Part shown: positions 9,340 through 18,334 of the stretch, piece after piece
Layout of the letters: each line of letters starts with the position of its first letter
How positions within the stretch are numbered: position 1 is the first letter of the stretch
Source: Novosphingobium sp. MD-1
GTDB lineage: Bacteria; Pseudomonadota; Alphaproteobacteria; Sphingomonadales; Sphingomonadaceae
Assembly (NCBI RefSeq): GCF_001014975.1
Contig: NZ_BBXA01000013.1
Location: 1 to 64,000 of the forward strand
Length of the DNA stretch: 64,000 nt
Direction: 5' to 3'
The notes under the pieces: model-generated
Told to the model about the DNA's origin: nothing
The model's input: the letters and a program-made list of their open reading frames with translations, nothing else
Databases searched by the model: none
Position numbers and translations under genes: made by a program

Positions 9340-10743
9340 TCAGGCCCAGCCGCCACCAACGGCCTTGAACAACCCGACGGTCGCCTGCTGCCGGCGCGTG
9401 TCGATCTCGATCGCCTGCCGCTGCGTCCGCAGCGCGGTGGTTTGCGCCGTCACCACGTCCAGGTAGCTCACCGCGCCCTTCTCGTACCGCCGCGTTGCCA
9501 GCTGCTCCACCTGCGCCGCCTGTTGCGCGGCGCGTTCTTCGGCGGCCGCTTCGTCTCCCAGGTGATGCAGACGCGACAGTCCGTCCTCGACATCCTGCAT
9601 CGCGCCCAGCACGCGCAGGCGATAGTCCGCCGTGGCCTGCTCCCACCCGGCCCTCGCTTCGGCAACGCGCGCCCGGTTGCGACCGCCATCGAACAGCGTC
9701 AGCAGGACGTTGGGACCGACCGACCAGAACAGGTTGGGCGCGCTAGCCAGGCCCGCCAGCGCGGTGTTCTGGACACCCCCCTGCCCGCCCAGCAAAAGCG
9801 AAGGGAAGAAGGCCGCCTTGGCAACGCCGATCCGGCGGTTGGCGGCGAACATCCGGCGTTCGGCCGCCGCCACGTCTGGCCGGCGCTGCAGCAACGTCGA
9901 TGGCAGGCTGACCGGCACCTCCGGCATGGGCAACGGCGCGGAGGAGGCGGCGATCGAGAAGCCCGACGGTGTGGTTCCGACGAGCGCGGCAATGGCATGT
10001 TCGGTCAGCGCACGGGCGTTGCGCAGATCGGCCAATTGGCCCTGCGCCTCGGCAAGCTGCGTGGCCGATTGCCCGGTTTCCATGCCGTTGGCGATACCGC
10101 CCGCGAACCGCCGGCGCGTCATGGCATCGGCGCGGGAATAGGCATCGACCGTCCTTTGCAGCAGATCGATCTCGCGATCGTAGCCGCGCAGGGCGATGTA
10201 ATCCGTCGCAAGCTGCGCTTGCAGCGAAACCCGCACGGCCGCCAGATCGTCGGCACTGGCCTCCGCATCGGCACGACCGGCCGCGACGCTGTTGCGTACC
10301 CGCCCCCAGAGGTCGGCCTCGTAGCTCACCTGCGCGCCCAGCGTATCGGCGGCATAGAGGTCTGGCTGCTTCTGTCCGCGCAGCGGTCGATTGTCCGACT
10401 GGCGGTTCTGCGTGACCGTCGCCTGCGCCCCGATCTGCGGGAACAGGCCCGCGCGCACTTCGGCGAGATAGGCCCGCGCCAGGTCATAGCGGCCGACCGC
10501 CACCGCCAGCGATGGATTATCGGTGGCGAGCCGGGTTTCCAGCGCATCGAGCGTGCCATCGCCGAACGCGGTCCACCAGGTTTGCGACGGCGCCGCATCG
10601 CCGGGCGCGGCCGGCGTCCATGAGCCGGCCTCCGCATACGTCGCCGGCACCGACACGGCGGGCGGCTGGTAGGGCGGCGCCATCGAGCAACCCGCCAGCG
10701 CGGTAAGTCCCAGTAGCGCGGCCAGCGCGCGACGATCAGCCAT
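9340..10743 (-). CDS. Efflux RND transporter outer-membrane lipoprotein (NodT family)
   Basis: A 467-residue outer-membrane factor. The start at 10743 gives a lipoprotein signal MADRRALAALLGLTALAGCS with the lipobox LAGC. Two OEP repeats follow, each with long periplasmic coiled coils; the characteristic SYEADLWGRVRNSVAAGRAD and the repeat-2 motif EKGAVSYLDVVTAQTTALR are visible. It forms the trimeric outer-membrane channel of a tripartite pump. The start overlaps the end of the adaptor gene by 8 bases, making it the last gene of the RND operon. Confidence 0.94.
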   Translation of the reverse strand: MADRRALAALLGLTALAGCSMAPPYQPPAVSVPATYAEAGSWTPAAPGDAAPSQTWWTAFGDGTLDALETRLATDNPSLAVAVGRYDLARAYLAEVRAGLFPQIGAQATVTQNRQSDNRPLRGQKQPDLYAADTLGAQVSYEADLWGRVRNSVAAGRADAEASADDLAAVRVSLQAQLATDYIALRGYDREIDLLQRTVDAYSRADAMTRRRFAGGIANGMETGQSATQLAEAQGQLADLRNARALTEHAIAALVGTTPSGFSIAASSAPLPMPEVPVSLPSTLLQRRPDVAAAERRMFAANRRIGVAKAAFFPSLLLGGQGGVQNTALAGLASAPNLFWSVGPNVLLTLFDGGRNRARVAEARAGWEQATADYRLRVLGAMQDVEDGLSRLHHLGDEAAAEERAAQQAAQVEQLATRRYEKGAVSYLDVVTAQTTALRTQRQAIEIDTRRQQATVGLFKAVGGGWA

Positions 10744-11902
10744 GGCGGCTCTCGTCGACATGGACCGCTTCGCCCGTGGCGATCGAATCCGGCGGGTTGT
10801 CGACGATCCGCATGCCCGGAGAAAGGCCGGAAAGGACCTCGACCGTGCTGCCGAGATCGCGCCCCAGCGTGACGCGAACAAGGCGGACTTTCGAATCCGC
10901 CCCCACGGTCGCGACCTGGGTGCCGGCGGCGCGGAACACCAGTGCGCTGGAAGGAATTGCCACGGCCCCCGTGCTGCCCGGCAGATCGAACGAGACCTGC
11001 GCATAGCCCCCCGCGCGCAGCACCTGCCCCGGATTGTCGGCAACAAGCTGGACCTGCAGGGTCCCGGTCTGGGGATTAATCGCGTCCGACGTGCCGACAA
11101 GACGCGCAGTGAACTGCCGGCCCGGATAGTCGGGCACGGTCAACCGCGCCTGCAAGCCCGGCTTCATCGCCGCCGCGTAATTCTGCGGCACGCTGACGTA
11201 GAGGCGGATGCGGCTGATGTCGGCGATCGTGAACATCGGTTGCTGGCTGGAAGCGCCGGGACCGACAAGGTCGCCAATGTCGGCATTGCGGGCGGTGACC
11301 ACGCCGGCAAACGGGGCGCGGATGGTGGCATAGGCCTTCATCGCCAGAAGCCGGCCGAGATCGGCCTCAGCGCCGCGTACCGTCGCCACCTGCACGGCCA
11401 GATTGCCGTTCTTCTCGTCCGCCTCCTGTTGCGACACCGAATGATCGGTCAACAGGTCGTTCCAGCGGGCCGCCGTGCTGCGCGCAAGACCGGCGCCGGC
11501 CCGCGCCCGCGCCAGGGACGCCCGCGCCGCGACGATCTGCTGATCCAGTTCCGGCGTATCGATCCGCCCCAGCGGCGTCCCCAGCCCCACGGCCGCGCCG
11601 ATGTCGCGATCCCAGGACCGGACGTAGCCCGGCACGCGCGCGAAGATGTGCGCGGTGTTCCACGCCGCCATCGTGCCGGGCAGTTCGAGCTGCCCGTTCG
11701 CATCGGCGCCGCGCACGGGGATGAGGTGAACCGTGGGCAGCGAGCGCGCGTCGCTCCACGCCTGCGCGCGGCTGGTGTCGCTGGTGCGGCTGATCATGCC
11801 GGCGGCCACCACGGCCAGCGCCAGCGCTCCGGCAACGATCCCGGCGGTTTTCAGCCCCCGTGGGGACGCGGCCGGCGTTTCGGCAAGCCGTTCACTCTGC
11901 AT
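10736..11902 (-). CDS. RND efflux periplasmic adaptor subunit (membrane fusion protein)
   Basis: A 388-residue HlyD/AcrA-like protein. ATG 11902 (MQSERLAE) is chosen as start. A single N-terminal transmembrane anchor lies at about residues 21-40 (TAGIVAGALALAVVAAGMI). Then follow the split biotinyl-lipoyl domain (GYVRSWDRDIGAAVGLGTPLGRID and APFAGVVTARNADIGDLV), an alpha-hairpin and beta-barrel (GKTG-like stretches). It bridges the inner-membrane pump to the outer-membrane channel. It overlaps the pump gene by 11 bases upstream and the channel gene by 8 bases downstream. Confidence 0.94.
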   Translation of the reverse strand: MQSERLAETPAASPRGLKTAGIVAGALALAVVAAGMISRTSDTSRAQAWSDARSLPTVHLIPVRGADANGQLELPGTMAAWNTAHIFARVPGYVRSWDRDIGAAVGLGTPLGRIDTPELDQQIVAARASLARARAGAGLARSTAARWNDLLTDHSVSQQEADEKNGNLAVQVATVRGAEADLGRLLAMKAYATIRAPFAGVVTARNADIGDLVGPGASSQQPMFTIADISRIRLYVSVPQNYAAAMKPGLQARLTVPDYPGRQFTARLVGTSDAINPQTGTLQVQLVADNPGQVLRAGGYAQVSFDLPGSTGAVAIPSSALVFRAAGTQVATVGADSKVRLVRVTLGRDLGSTVEVLSGLSPGMRIVDNPPDSIATGEAVHVDESRHG

Positions 11903-14900
11903 GGACAAGGTCTCCCGTGGAAGAATGGGGCGCGGCATCGGGCGCGAGGCGATCCTTGCGATGCGCGATGGAGAAGACGACCGGCACAAACACCAGCGTG
12001 GCGATCGTGGCGCAGATCAGGCCGCCGATGACGGCACGGCCAAGCGGCGCGTTCTGCTCGCCACCCTCGCCCAGCCCCAGCGCCATCGGCGCCATGCCGA
12101 TGATCATGGCCAGCGCGGTCATCAGCACCGGACGGAAGCGGGTCGATCCGGCTTCCACCGCGGCGGTCACCGCATCGCCCACGGCGGCAAGGCGTTCCCG
12201 GGCGAAGCTCACCACCAGCACCGAATTGGCGGTGGCAACGCCCATGCACATGATCGCTCCGGTCAGCGCCGGCACCGACAGCGGGGTGTGCGTGGCGAAC
12301 AGCATCCAGGCGATGCCCGCCAGCGCGGCCGGCAGGGCCGAGACGATCACGGTGGGATCGATCCAGCTCTGGAAGTTCACCACGATCAACAGGTAGATCA
12401 GTGCGATCGCGCCCAGCAGGCCAAGGACCAGGCCGACGAACGCGGTGTTCATCGTTTCCACCTGGCCGCGCAACTTCACCGTCGCGCCCTTGGGCAGGCC
12501 CGCCTTCGTCGCGTCCAGCACCTTCTGCACATCACCGGCGACGGCCCCCAGATCGCGGCCTTGCGTCGTCGCGTAGACGTCGAACGCCGGCTGGACGGCA
12601 TAGTGCGAGATCACGGCGGCCGAAGGTTCGCGGTGCATCGTGCCGAGCGCGCCCAGAAGCTGCACGTCGCCGGGCCGGCCGCCGCTGACCGGGATGTTCT
12701 GGAGATCGGGGATGGTGTCCGTCCGGTACTGCGGCGTCTGGACGACGATGGGATAGGACACGCCGTTGCGGGGGTTGAGCCAGAACGCGGGAGCGACCTG
12801 GAAGCTGCCGGCAAGGTTCACGGAAAGGCTTTTCGTCACGTCGTTCTCGGTCACGCCGACGCGGTCGGCGGCGGTGCGATCGACGTCGAACCGCAGTTCC
12901 GGATAACTGCTGGCCTGTTGCAGGCGCACGTCGGCGATGCCGCCCACGTGCTGCATCCGCGCCACCAGTTCGTGCGCATAGGCTTCGTTCTCGCGCACGT
13001 TCGGGCCGGTCACCATGACGTCGATGGGCGCGGGCGAACCGAAGTTCAGGATCTGGCTGATGATATCGGCCGGCAGGAACGAGAACGTCGATCCGGGGAA
13101 AACCCGGGGCAACCGTTCGCGCAAGGCACGGACATAGCCTGCCGTGGGCCGGTGCCCTTCGCCCAGCGTGATGAGGATATCGCCGTCCTGCGGGCCGACG
13201 CCGCCGGTGTTGGAATAGGCGCGGTTGATCCCCGACACCGGCAGGCCGATGTTGTCCACCACCGACACCAGTTCGTCCTTCGGCACGGTGCGCCGGATCT
13301 CGTCCTCGATATGGTCGAACAGCGCCGCCGTTTCCTCCAGCCGCGTGCCCACCGGCGCGCGGACATGCAGGCTGATTTGCCCGGAATCGACGCTCGGAAA
13401 GAAGTTGCGGCCAAGGAACGGCACCAGCGCCAGCGATGCCAGGACCACCGCCATGAAGGCCGGGACGAACACCCTGCGCCGCTCCAGCGCGAACACCAGA
13501 ACCGACACGTAATAGGCGCGCACTTTCTCGAACCGGTGCTCGAACCCCTGCTGGAAACGCCGCAGCGGATGGCCGCGCGGCGCGCGCCCCGCCAGTGCGT
13601 CGTGGCTCGCCATGATCTCCGCCGTGTGCTGCGAGGCGTGGTCGCGCAACAGGTAGTTGCTCATCGTCGGCACCAGCGTGCGCGAAAGGACGAAGCTGGC
13701 GATCATGGCGAAGACCACCGCCTTGGCCATCGGCGCGAACAGGAAGCCGGCGACGCCGGGCAGGAAGAACATCGGCACAAAGGCGATGCAGATACACAGC
13801 AGCGACACGAAGGCCGGGCGCACGATCTGCTCCGCGCCGTCCATGATCGCGGCGCGCACGGTCTTGCCCTGCTCCAGATGCCAGTTGATGTTCTCGATGG
13901 TGACCGTGGCGTCATCGACAAGGATGCCGACGGCGAGCGCCAGTCCGCCCAGCGTCATGATGTTGAGCGTTTCGCCCGCCGCCGACAACCCGGCGACCGC
14001 GGCCAGAATCGCGAGAGGGATGGATGTCGCGATAATGACCGTCGATCGCCAGGAACCGAGGAACAGCAGGATCATCAGCGAGGTAAGGCCCGCCGCGATC
14101 ACGCCTTCGCGCACCACGCCCGACACGGCCGCCTTCACGAACAGCGACTGGTCCGACAGCAGCTGCACCTTGAGATCGGCGGGAAGCGTCTCCTTGAGCT
14201 TGGGCAACAGCGCCTTGACCTGATCGACGATGGCGATGGTGGAAGCGGAGCCGGACTTGAGGATCGTCATCAGCACGGCGCGGCCACCGTCCACGCGCAC
14301 CTCGTTGCGCTGCGGCGGCGAACCATCGCGAACATGCGCCACGTCGCGCATATAGACCGTGGTGCCATCGACCGTGCGGATCGGCAGATTGTTGAGCTGA
14401 TCGACCACTTCCGGGCTGTTGTTCAGCCGGATATTGTATTCGTACTGGCCGATCTTGGCCGTCCCGGCGGGCACGATCTGGTTCTGCGCCGCCAGCGCCA
14501 GGCCGACGTCGGTGGCGGAAAGGTGGCGCGCGACCAGAGCCGCCGGGTCGAGATCGATCTGGATCTGGCGTTCGCGCCCGCCATAGGGCGAAGGAATCGC
14601 CGCACCCTGTACCGATGCCAGCGACGGCCGGATGAAGTTCTGCCCCAGATCGAAGATCTTCTGTTCGGACAGGCCTTTCGATGACAGCGCCATTTGCAGG
14701 ATGGGCACCGTGGAGGCGTTGTAGTTCAGGATCAGCGGCGGGGTGATGCCCGGCGGCATCTGCTTGAGCACCGTCTGCGACACCGACGTGACCTGCGCCG
14801 TCGCCGTGCGGATATCCACGCCGGGACGGAAGAAGATCTTCACCACGCCGATCCCGTTCAGCGACTGGCTTTCGATATGGTCGATGTCGTTGACCGTCGT

Positions 14901-15119
14901 AGAAAGCTGGCGTTCGTAATAATAGACGACCCGGCCCGACATGTCCTCCGGCGGCAGGCCGCGATAGGTCCATACCGCCGCGATCACCGGGATGCGGATG
15001 TCGGGGAAAATGTCGGTGGGTGTCCGCACCCAGGCGATCGAGCCGGACAGCACGATCAGGATGGCGAGGACGACGAACGTATAGGGCTTGCTCAAGGCAA
15101 GCTTGACCAGTTGCAGCAT
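11892..15119 (-). CDS. Efflux RND transporter permease (AcrB/HAE1-like)
   Basis: A 1075-residue proton-driven pump with the expected twelve transmembrane segments and two large periplasmic loops. The paired TM4 aspartates of the proton relay are Asp402-Asp403 in GILVDDATVTIENI. N-terminal TPTDIFPDIRIPVIAAVWTYRGL is typical of the subgroup that includes CusA/heavy-metal-like and MexF-like HAE pumps; no Met-rich metal relay was noticed, so a drug or organic substrate is more likely. It is the first gene of an adaptor-channel operon and lies downstream of a two-component system in the same direction. Confidence 0.95.
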   Translation of the reverse strand: MLQLVKLALSKPYTFVVLAILIVLSGSIAWVRTPTDIFPDIRIPVIAAVWTYRGLPPEDMSGRVVYYYERQLSTTVNDIDHIESQSLNGIGVVKIFFRPGVDIRTATAQVTSVSQTVLKQMPPGITPPLILNYNASTVPILQMALSSKGLSEQKIFDLGQNFIRPSLASVQGAAIPSPYGGRERQIQIDLDPAALVARHLSATDVGLALAAQNQIVPAGTAKIGQYEYNIRLNNSPEVVDQLNNLPIRTVDGTTVYMRDVAHVRDGSPPQRNEVRVDGGRAVLMTILKSGSASTIAIVDQVKALLPKLKETLPADLKVQLLSDQSLFVKAAVSGVVREGVIAAGLTSLMILLFLGSWRSTVIIATSIPLAILAAVAGLSAAGETLNIMTLGGLALAVGILVDDATVTIENINWHLEQGKTVRAAIMDGAEQIVRPAFVSLLCICIAFVPMFFLPGVAGFLFAPMAKAVVFAMIASFVLSRTLVPTMSNYLLRDHASQHTAEIMASHDALAGRAPRGHPLRRFQQGFEHRFEKVRAYYVSVLVFALERRRVFVPAFMAVVLASLALVPFLGRNFFPSVDSGQISLHVRAPVGTRLEETAALFDHIEDEIRRTVPKDELVSVVDNIGLPVSGINRAYSNTGGVGPQDGDILITLGEGHRPTAGYVRALRERLPRVFPGSTFSFLPADIISQILNFGSPAPIDVMVTGPNVRENEAYAHELVARMQHVGGIADVRLQQASSYPELRFDVDRTAADRVGVTENDVTKSLSVNLAGSFQVAPAFWLNPRNGVSYPIVVQTPQYRTDTIPDLQNIPVSGGRPGDVQLLGALGTMHREPSAAVISHYAVQPAFDVYATTQGRDLGAVAGDVQKVLDATKAGLPKGATVKLRGQVETMNTAFVGLVLGLLGAIALIYLLIVVNFQSWIDPTVIVSALPAALAGIAWMLFATHTPLSVPALTGAIMCMGVATANSVLVVSFARERLAAVGDAVTAAVEAGSTRFRPVLMTALAMIIGMAPMALGLGEGGEQNAPLGRAVIGGLICATIATLVFVPVVFSIAHRKDRLAPDAAPHSSTGDLVHAE

Positions 15120-15135
15120 GGCAGTTCCGCAAATC

Positions 15136-15184
15136 GCGCTCGCGCAACCAGGGCCGGAAGGGGGGAGGCTGGTTGCGCGAGCGC
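15136..15184. promoter_or_regulatory. Perfect 16-bp-arm hairpin between sensor kinase and RND operon
   Basis: GCGCTCGCGCAACCAG (15136-15151) is exactly complementary to CTGGTTGCGCGAGCGC (15169-15184), with a 17-base loop. It lies in the 152-base gap between the sensor kinase and the pump gene, which share direction. No T-run follows on the minus strand, so it is not a standard terminator. It may attenuate or process a common transcript, or lie in the leader of a pump mRNA. Confidence 0.55.
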
Positions 15185-15271
15185 CAAAGTTTGCCGTGGT
15201 CGCCCGTTGCGTGCGCCGCCGGCCGGCGCTTCAATCGCGCCGGCGCGGCCCGAGCGCCAGTGAAATGAATT

Positions 15272-16642
15272 TCACCTTGCCTGTTGCGCTTCCACAGGCG
15301 CGACGATGCGCGCGCGCAGGCCCGGTTCCGCCGGCAGAAGCTCCAGCGCGAAGTGGTGCAGATGCACGATCGCGGCCACCACGCTGAGGCCCAGCCCCGA
15401 TCCGGGAACAGCCGCGGACGCCACGCCCCGATCATAGCGCCGCAGCACGGCCTGCAACTGGTCCATCGGAATACCCGGACCGTTATCGCACACCTCGATC
15501 GCCACGAATCCATCGTCCTTCGCCAGCCGGATGGACACGCACCCACCCTCCGGCGCGAACTTGATCGCATTGTCGACAAGGTTGCTGAAGGCCTCGAAGA
15601 TCAGCTTCTCGTCGCAGTACAAGTGCACCGGCTCGGCACCGTCCCATCGCAACGCGACATCGCGCTCCTCGGCGAGCGGGCCGTACAGTTCGACCACCGC
15701 GTCCAGCAGCCGATCGATGCGGCTCGTCGCGAAACCCTGGCGGCGGCCGGACGCCTCCAGCTCGGAAATGCGCAGCAACGCCGCGAACCGCGCCAGAACG
15801 AGATCAAGGTCGGCCATGGCCGCCTCGATCCGCACGACATCGGCCGGTGCCATGTCCGGATCGCGGCTGGCGCGATAGAGCTGGTTACGCACCCGGGTCA
15901 GCGGCGTGCGCAGATCGTGCGCGATCGCGTCGGTGACGGATTTCACCTGGTCGACGGTGCGCTCCACCTCCCCGATCATGCGGTTCACGGTTCCGGCAAA
16001 CAGGTCGAGTTCATCGCCGCGCCCCTCTATCGGCATCCGCGCCGCCAGCCGGCCCGATCCGATCTCCAGCGCCACCCGCTGCAGCCGGTCCACGCGCCGG
16101 AGCGGTCCAAGGCTGACAGCGAACCCCGCCGCCAGCAGCAAGGGCGCCACGAACAGGCCGCTGAGGACGAGAATTTCCACCATCCGCCCGCGCAGATCGA
16201 CGATGGGCCGCACATCGCGGCCGACCATGAGCAGGGCTCCGCCCGAGGTTCGCGCGGCCAGGATGCGCAACGGCCCGCGCACGTCCGGCCCGTCATCGCG
16301 CTCATAGGGATGCCCGATGACCAAGGGCGGGCTCGCTCCCATGTCTCCCGCCAGCCAGCGTCCGCCCGGAGAGAGCAGGCCGAAGTGGTTGAGACCGCTG
16401 ACACTCGTCGCCGATGATTTGTCGATTTCCCCCGGCAGGTCCGCCTCCGGCAAGGCCGCCAGCCGCGCGATTTCCGTGCGGAGGATGCGATCGCTACGGT
16501 CGTTCAGTTCGCGCTCGGTCAGGCTGTAGATGATCAGCAGCAGCAGAAGCACGCCGACGGTCGCGGCCCCGCCCAGTGCCAGCGTCAGCCGGAAGGTGCT
16601 GGTCTTGCGTATGTCGCGCAGATGCGGCCAGTCACCCGGCAT
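15272..16642 (-). CDS. Sensor histidine kinase of a two-component system
   Basis: A 456-residue membrane kinase. TM1 is at about 17-40 and TM2 at about 155-178, enclosing a ~115-residue periplasmic sensor. A HAMP linker follows (LGPLRRVDRLQRVALEIGSGRLAARM). The H-box has phosphorylatable His242 (AIAHDLRTPLTRVRNQL). The ATPase domain shows the N-box FSNLVDNAIKFAP and G-box DNGPGIP and GLGLSVVAAI. It overlaps the response regulator gene by 11 bases. Its position upstream of the RND pump suggests it senses an envelope stress or pump substrate; the signal is not readable. Confidence 0.94.
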   Translation of the reverse strand: MPGDWPHLRDIRKTSTFRLTLALGGAATVGVLLLLLIIYSLTERELNDRSDRILRTEIARLAALPEADLPGEIDKSSATSVSGLNHFGLLSPGGRWLAGDMGASPPLVIGHPYERDDGPDVRGPLRILAARTSGGALLMVGRDVRPIVDLRGRMVEILVLSGLFVAPLLLAAGFAVSLGPLRRVDRLQRVALEIGSGRLAARMPIEGRGDELDLFAGTVNRMIGEVERTVDQVKSVTDAIAHDLRTPLTRVRNQLYRASRDPDMAPADVVRIEAAMADLDLVLARFAALLRISELEASGRRQGFATSRIDRLLDAVVELYGPLAEERDVALRWDGAEPVHLYCDEKLIFEAFSNLVDNAIKFAPEGGCVSIRLAKDDGFVAIEVCDNGPGIPMDQLQAVLRRYDRGVASAAVPGSGLGLSVVAAIVHLHHFALELLPAEPGLRARIVAPVEAQQAR

Positions 16643-17312
16643 CGAAGCGGTATCCCTCCCCCTTCACCGTCGCGATCAGCGACGCGTGCCCTGGTCGATC
16701 GATCTTCTTGCGCAACCGCGCGATATGCACGTTGATGAGGTTGGCGCCCGGATCGAAATAATACCCCCACACGCGTTCGAAGATGATCTGCCGCGTGACG
16801 ATCTCGCCCGCATTGCGCATCAGGAATTCCAGTAGCCGGAACTCCATGTGCAGCAACCGCACCGGATCGCCATCGACGCGCACCTCACGCCGGATCAGGT
16901 CCATCTCGACCGGTCCGCCCCGCAGCATGGCGGCAGCCGTTTCCAGCTGCCGGCGCCGACGCAGCAGGACTTCCACCCGCATCGCCATCTCGTCCGGCGC
17001 GAAGGGCTTGATCAGATAGTCGTCGCCCCCGGCGCGCAGCCCGTCGATCCGCGCATCGACGTCACCCAGCGCGCTGATCATCAGCACCGGCGTGACGATG
17101 CCGGCGGCGCGCAGCCGCGCCACGACGGCCAGACCATCAAGGCCGGGCAGCATCCGGTCCAGCGTGATCGCATCGAACGGTTCGCGCAGGGCGCGCTCCA
17201 GACCGTTCTGTCCATCCGCCTCGGCGTGGACGGTGTGACCGTGCACGCGCAATTCGTCCGCAATCTCGCGCGCCGTTTCGGCATCATCTTCAATGACGAG
17301 AATGGAAGCCAT
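16632..17312 (-). CDS. OmpR-family response regulator
   Basis: A 226-residue regulator; ATG 17312 (MASILVIEDD) is the start. The receiver has acidic pair Glu8-Asp9-Asp10, phosphoacceptor Asp52 (ITLDRMLPGLDG) and the Lys of LIKPF near 101. A winged-helix DNA-binding domain follows (LLHMEFRLLEFLMRNAGEIVTRQ ... GANLINVHIARLRKKID). It is the partner of the adjacent histidine kinase and probably controls the RND operon downstream, as QseB/CopR-like pairs do. Confidence 0.95.
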   Translation of the reverse strand: MASILVIEDDAETAREIADELRVHGHTVHAEADGQNGLERALREPFDAITLDRMLPGLDGLAVVARLRAAGIVTPVLMISALGDVDARIDGLRAGGDDYLIKPFAPDEMAMRVEVLLRRRRQLETAAAMLRGGPVEMDLIRREVRVDGDPVRLLHMEFRLLEFLMRNAGEIVTRQIIFERVWGYYFDPGANLINVHIARLRKKIDRPGHASLIATVKGEGYRFDAG

Positions 17313-17507
17313 GTGCACCGTCGATCGGGCCGCTGCCCTGAAAGCCCGCTCCTCATAGCGAACAGGGCCGGTGCGGCGCACGTTACATCTGCGTCACGTG
17401 GTTTGCCGCATTCCGCGCACGGCGCGCGGAGCCAGGCCGCCACGATGCCGCTTGATTTCCTGCGCGGCATCGCGTGAATGCGCGGTCGCACACGGACAGG
17501 ACACGGC

Positions 17508-17927
17508 ATGACGGACATCCCCGCGCCCGCAAGCGCCACACCCTACGAGACGCTGGGCGGCGAACCGTTCGTGCGCGCGCTTTGCGCCCGTTTCTATTCG
17601 CTGATGGATACCCTGCCCGAAGCCGCCGCCTGCCGGAACGTGCATCCGCCGTCGCTGGCCCGGGCGGAAGAAAAACTGTTCGAGTATCTTACGGGCTGGC
17701 TGGGCGGCCCGCCGCTCTACACGGACAAGTACGGCCACCCCCGCTTGCGCCAGCGCCACTTCGTCGCGGCCATCGGACCGGACGAGATCGAGGGCTGGCT
17801 GCTGTGTTTCCATCGCGCATGGAACGAACTGGCGGAACCCTCTCCGGTGGCAGATGCCATCCTCACCAAGATCGACGCCCTGGGTTGGCACATGCGCAAC
17901 CAGGCAGGCGCCGCGCCAGTGGCCTGA
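17508..17927 (+). CDS. Group II truncated haemoglobin
   Basis: A 139-residue globin (start at ATG 17508; an upstream ATG at 17478 would add ten Arg-rich residues and is less likely). Proximal haem ligand His84 is in RQRHF, Tyr30 occupies B10 in FYSLMD, and Trp97 the G8 site of GWLLCF, together the group II pattern. The family binds O2 or NO and is linked to NO detoxification or redox chemistry. It stands alone between the two-component system and the partition genes; only its strand differs from the former. Confidence 0.88.
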   Translation: MTDIPAPASATPYETLGGEPFVRALCARFYSLMDTLPEAAACRNVHPPSLARAEEKLFEYLTGWLGGPPLYTDKYGHPRLRQRHFVAAIGPDEIEGWLLCFHRAWNELAEPSPVADAILTKIDALGWHMRNQAGAAPVA

Positions 17928-18084
17928 TCCATCGTCTGGAATCCGAATCGGCGCGGCGACGCACGGCGCCCGAATCGATTCTCATGTGTCCCGGCGGCTC
18001 GATCGGCACGCGCCGATGGCCCGATGACGGGCAATCCCGATAAAAGTATTTGTTTACAAGCGGTTAACAAACTCTCCCGGAAAC

Positions 18085-18157
18085 GCCCCGTAGAGACGAA
18101 AAATCCGCCTTCCGGTAATCGTGTGTAGGGTGCACGCCTTTTTGCGCTCTACGGGGC
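18085..18157. repeat. Inverted repeat upstream of parA
   Basis: GCCCCGTAGAG (18085-18095) and CTCTACGGGGC (18147-18157) are perfect inverted copies 51 bases apart. They lie in the 407-base gene-free stretch between the haemoglobin and parA. A second inverted repeat, TGTTCGC/GCGAACA, is at 18190-18214, and a looser TTGTT/AACAA dyad is at 18048-18068. They may be partition-operon operators, a control RNA fold or part of an incompatibility determinant. No gene is seen in this stretch. Confidence 0.5.
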
Positions 18158-18271
18158 TCTGAGGGCAAAATCCGGCCAGGAAAGGCCAATGTTCGCCCGA
18201 AGGATGCGCGAACAGGGGGGCGTATCGGGCCAGAACGCGCTTTCCTGAACCCGTAATGCATCATCCGTTGC

Positions 18272-18300
18272 TTGTTGAAGCACTTTCATGCATGTATTCT
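18272..18300 (+). promoter_or_regulatory. Candidate sigma-70-type promoter for parA-parB
   Basis: TTGTTG (18272-18277) and TATTCT (18295-18300) are separated by 17 bases, 35 bases before the parA start. The spacer ends in the self-complementary CATGCATG, a possible site for ParA autoregulation through its N-terminal HTH. This is prediction from consensus only. Confidence 0.4.
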
Positions 18301-18334
18301 GAACAAAGCTTCATATCCGCGCGCGGGGCAATCC

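Noticed and set aside
11733..14684. A 983-codon open frame on the plus strand opposite the RND pump
   Set aside because: It is antisense to a clear pump gene, is Arg/His-rich and lacks any domain; long antisense frames are common in GC-rich DNA.
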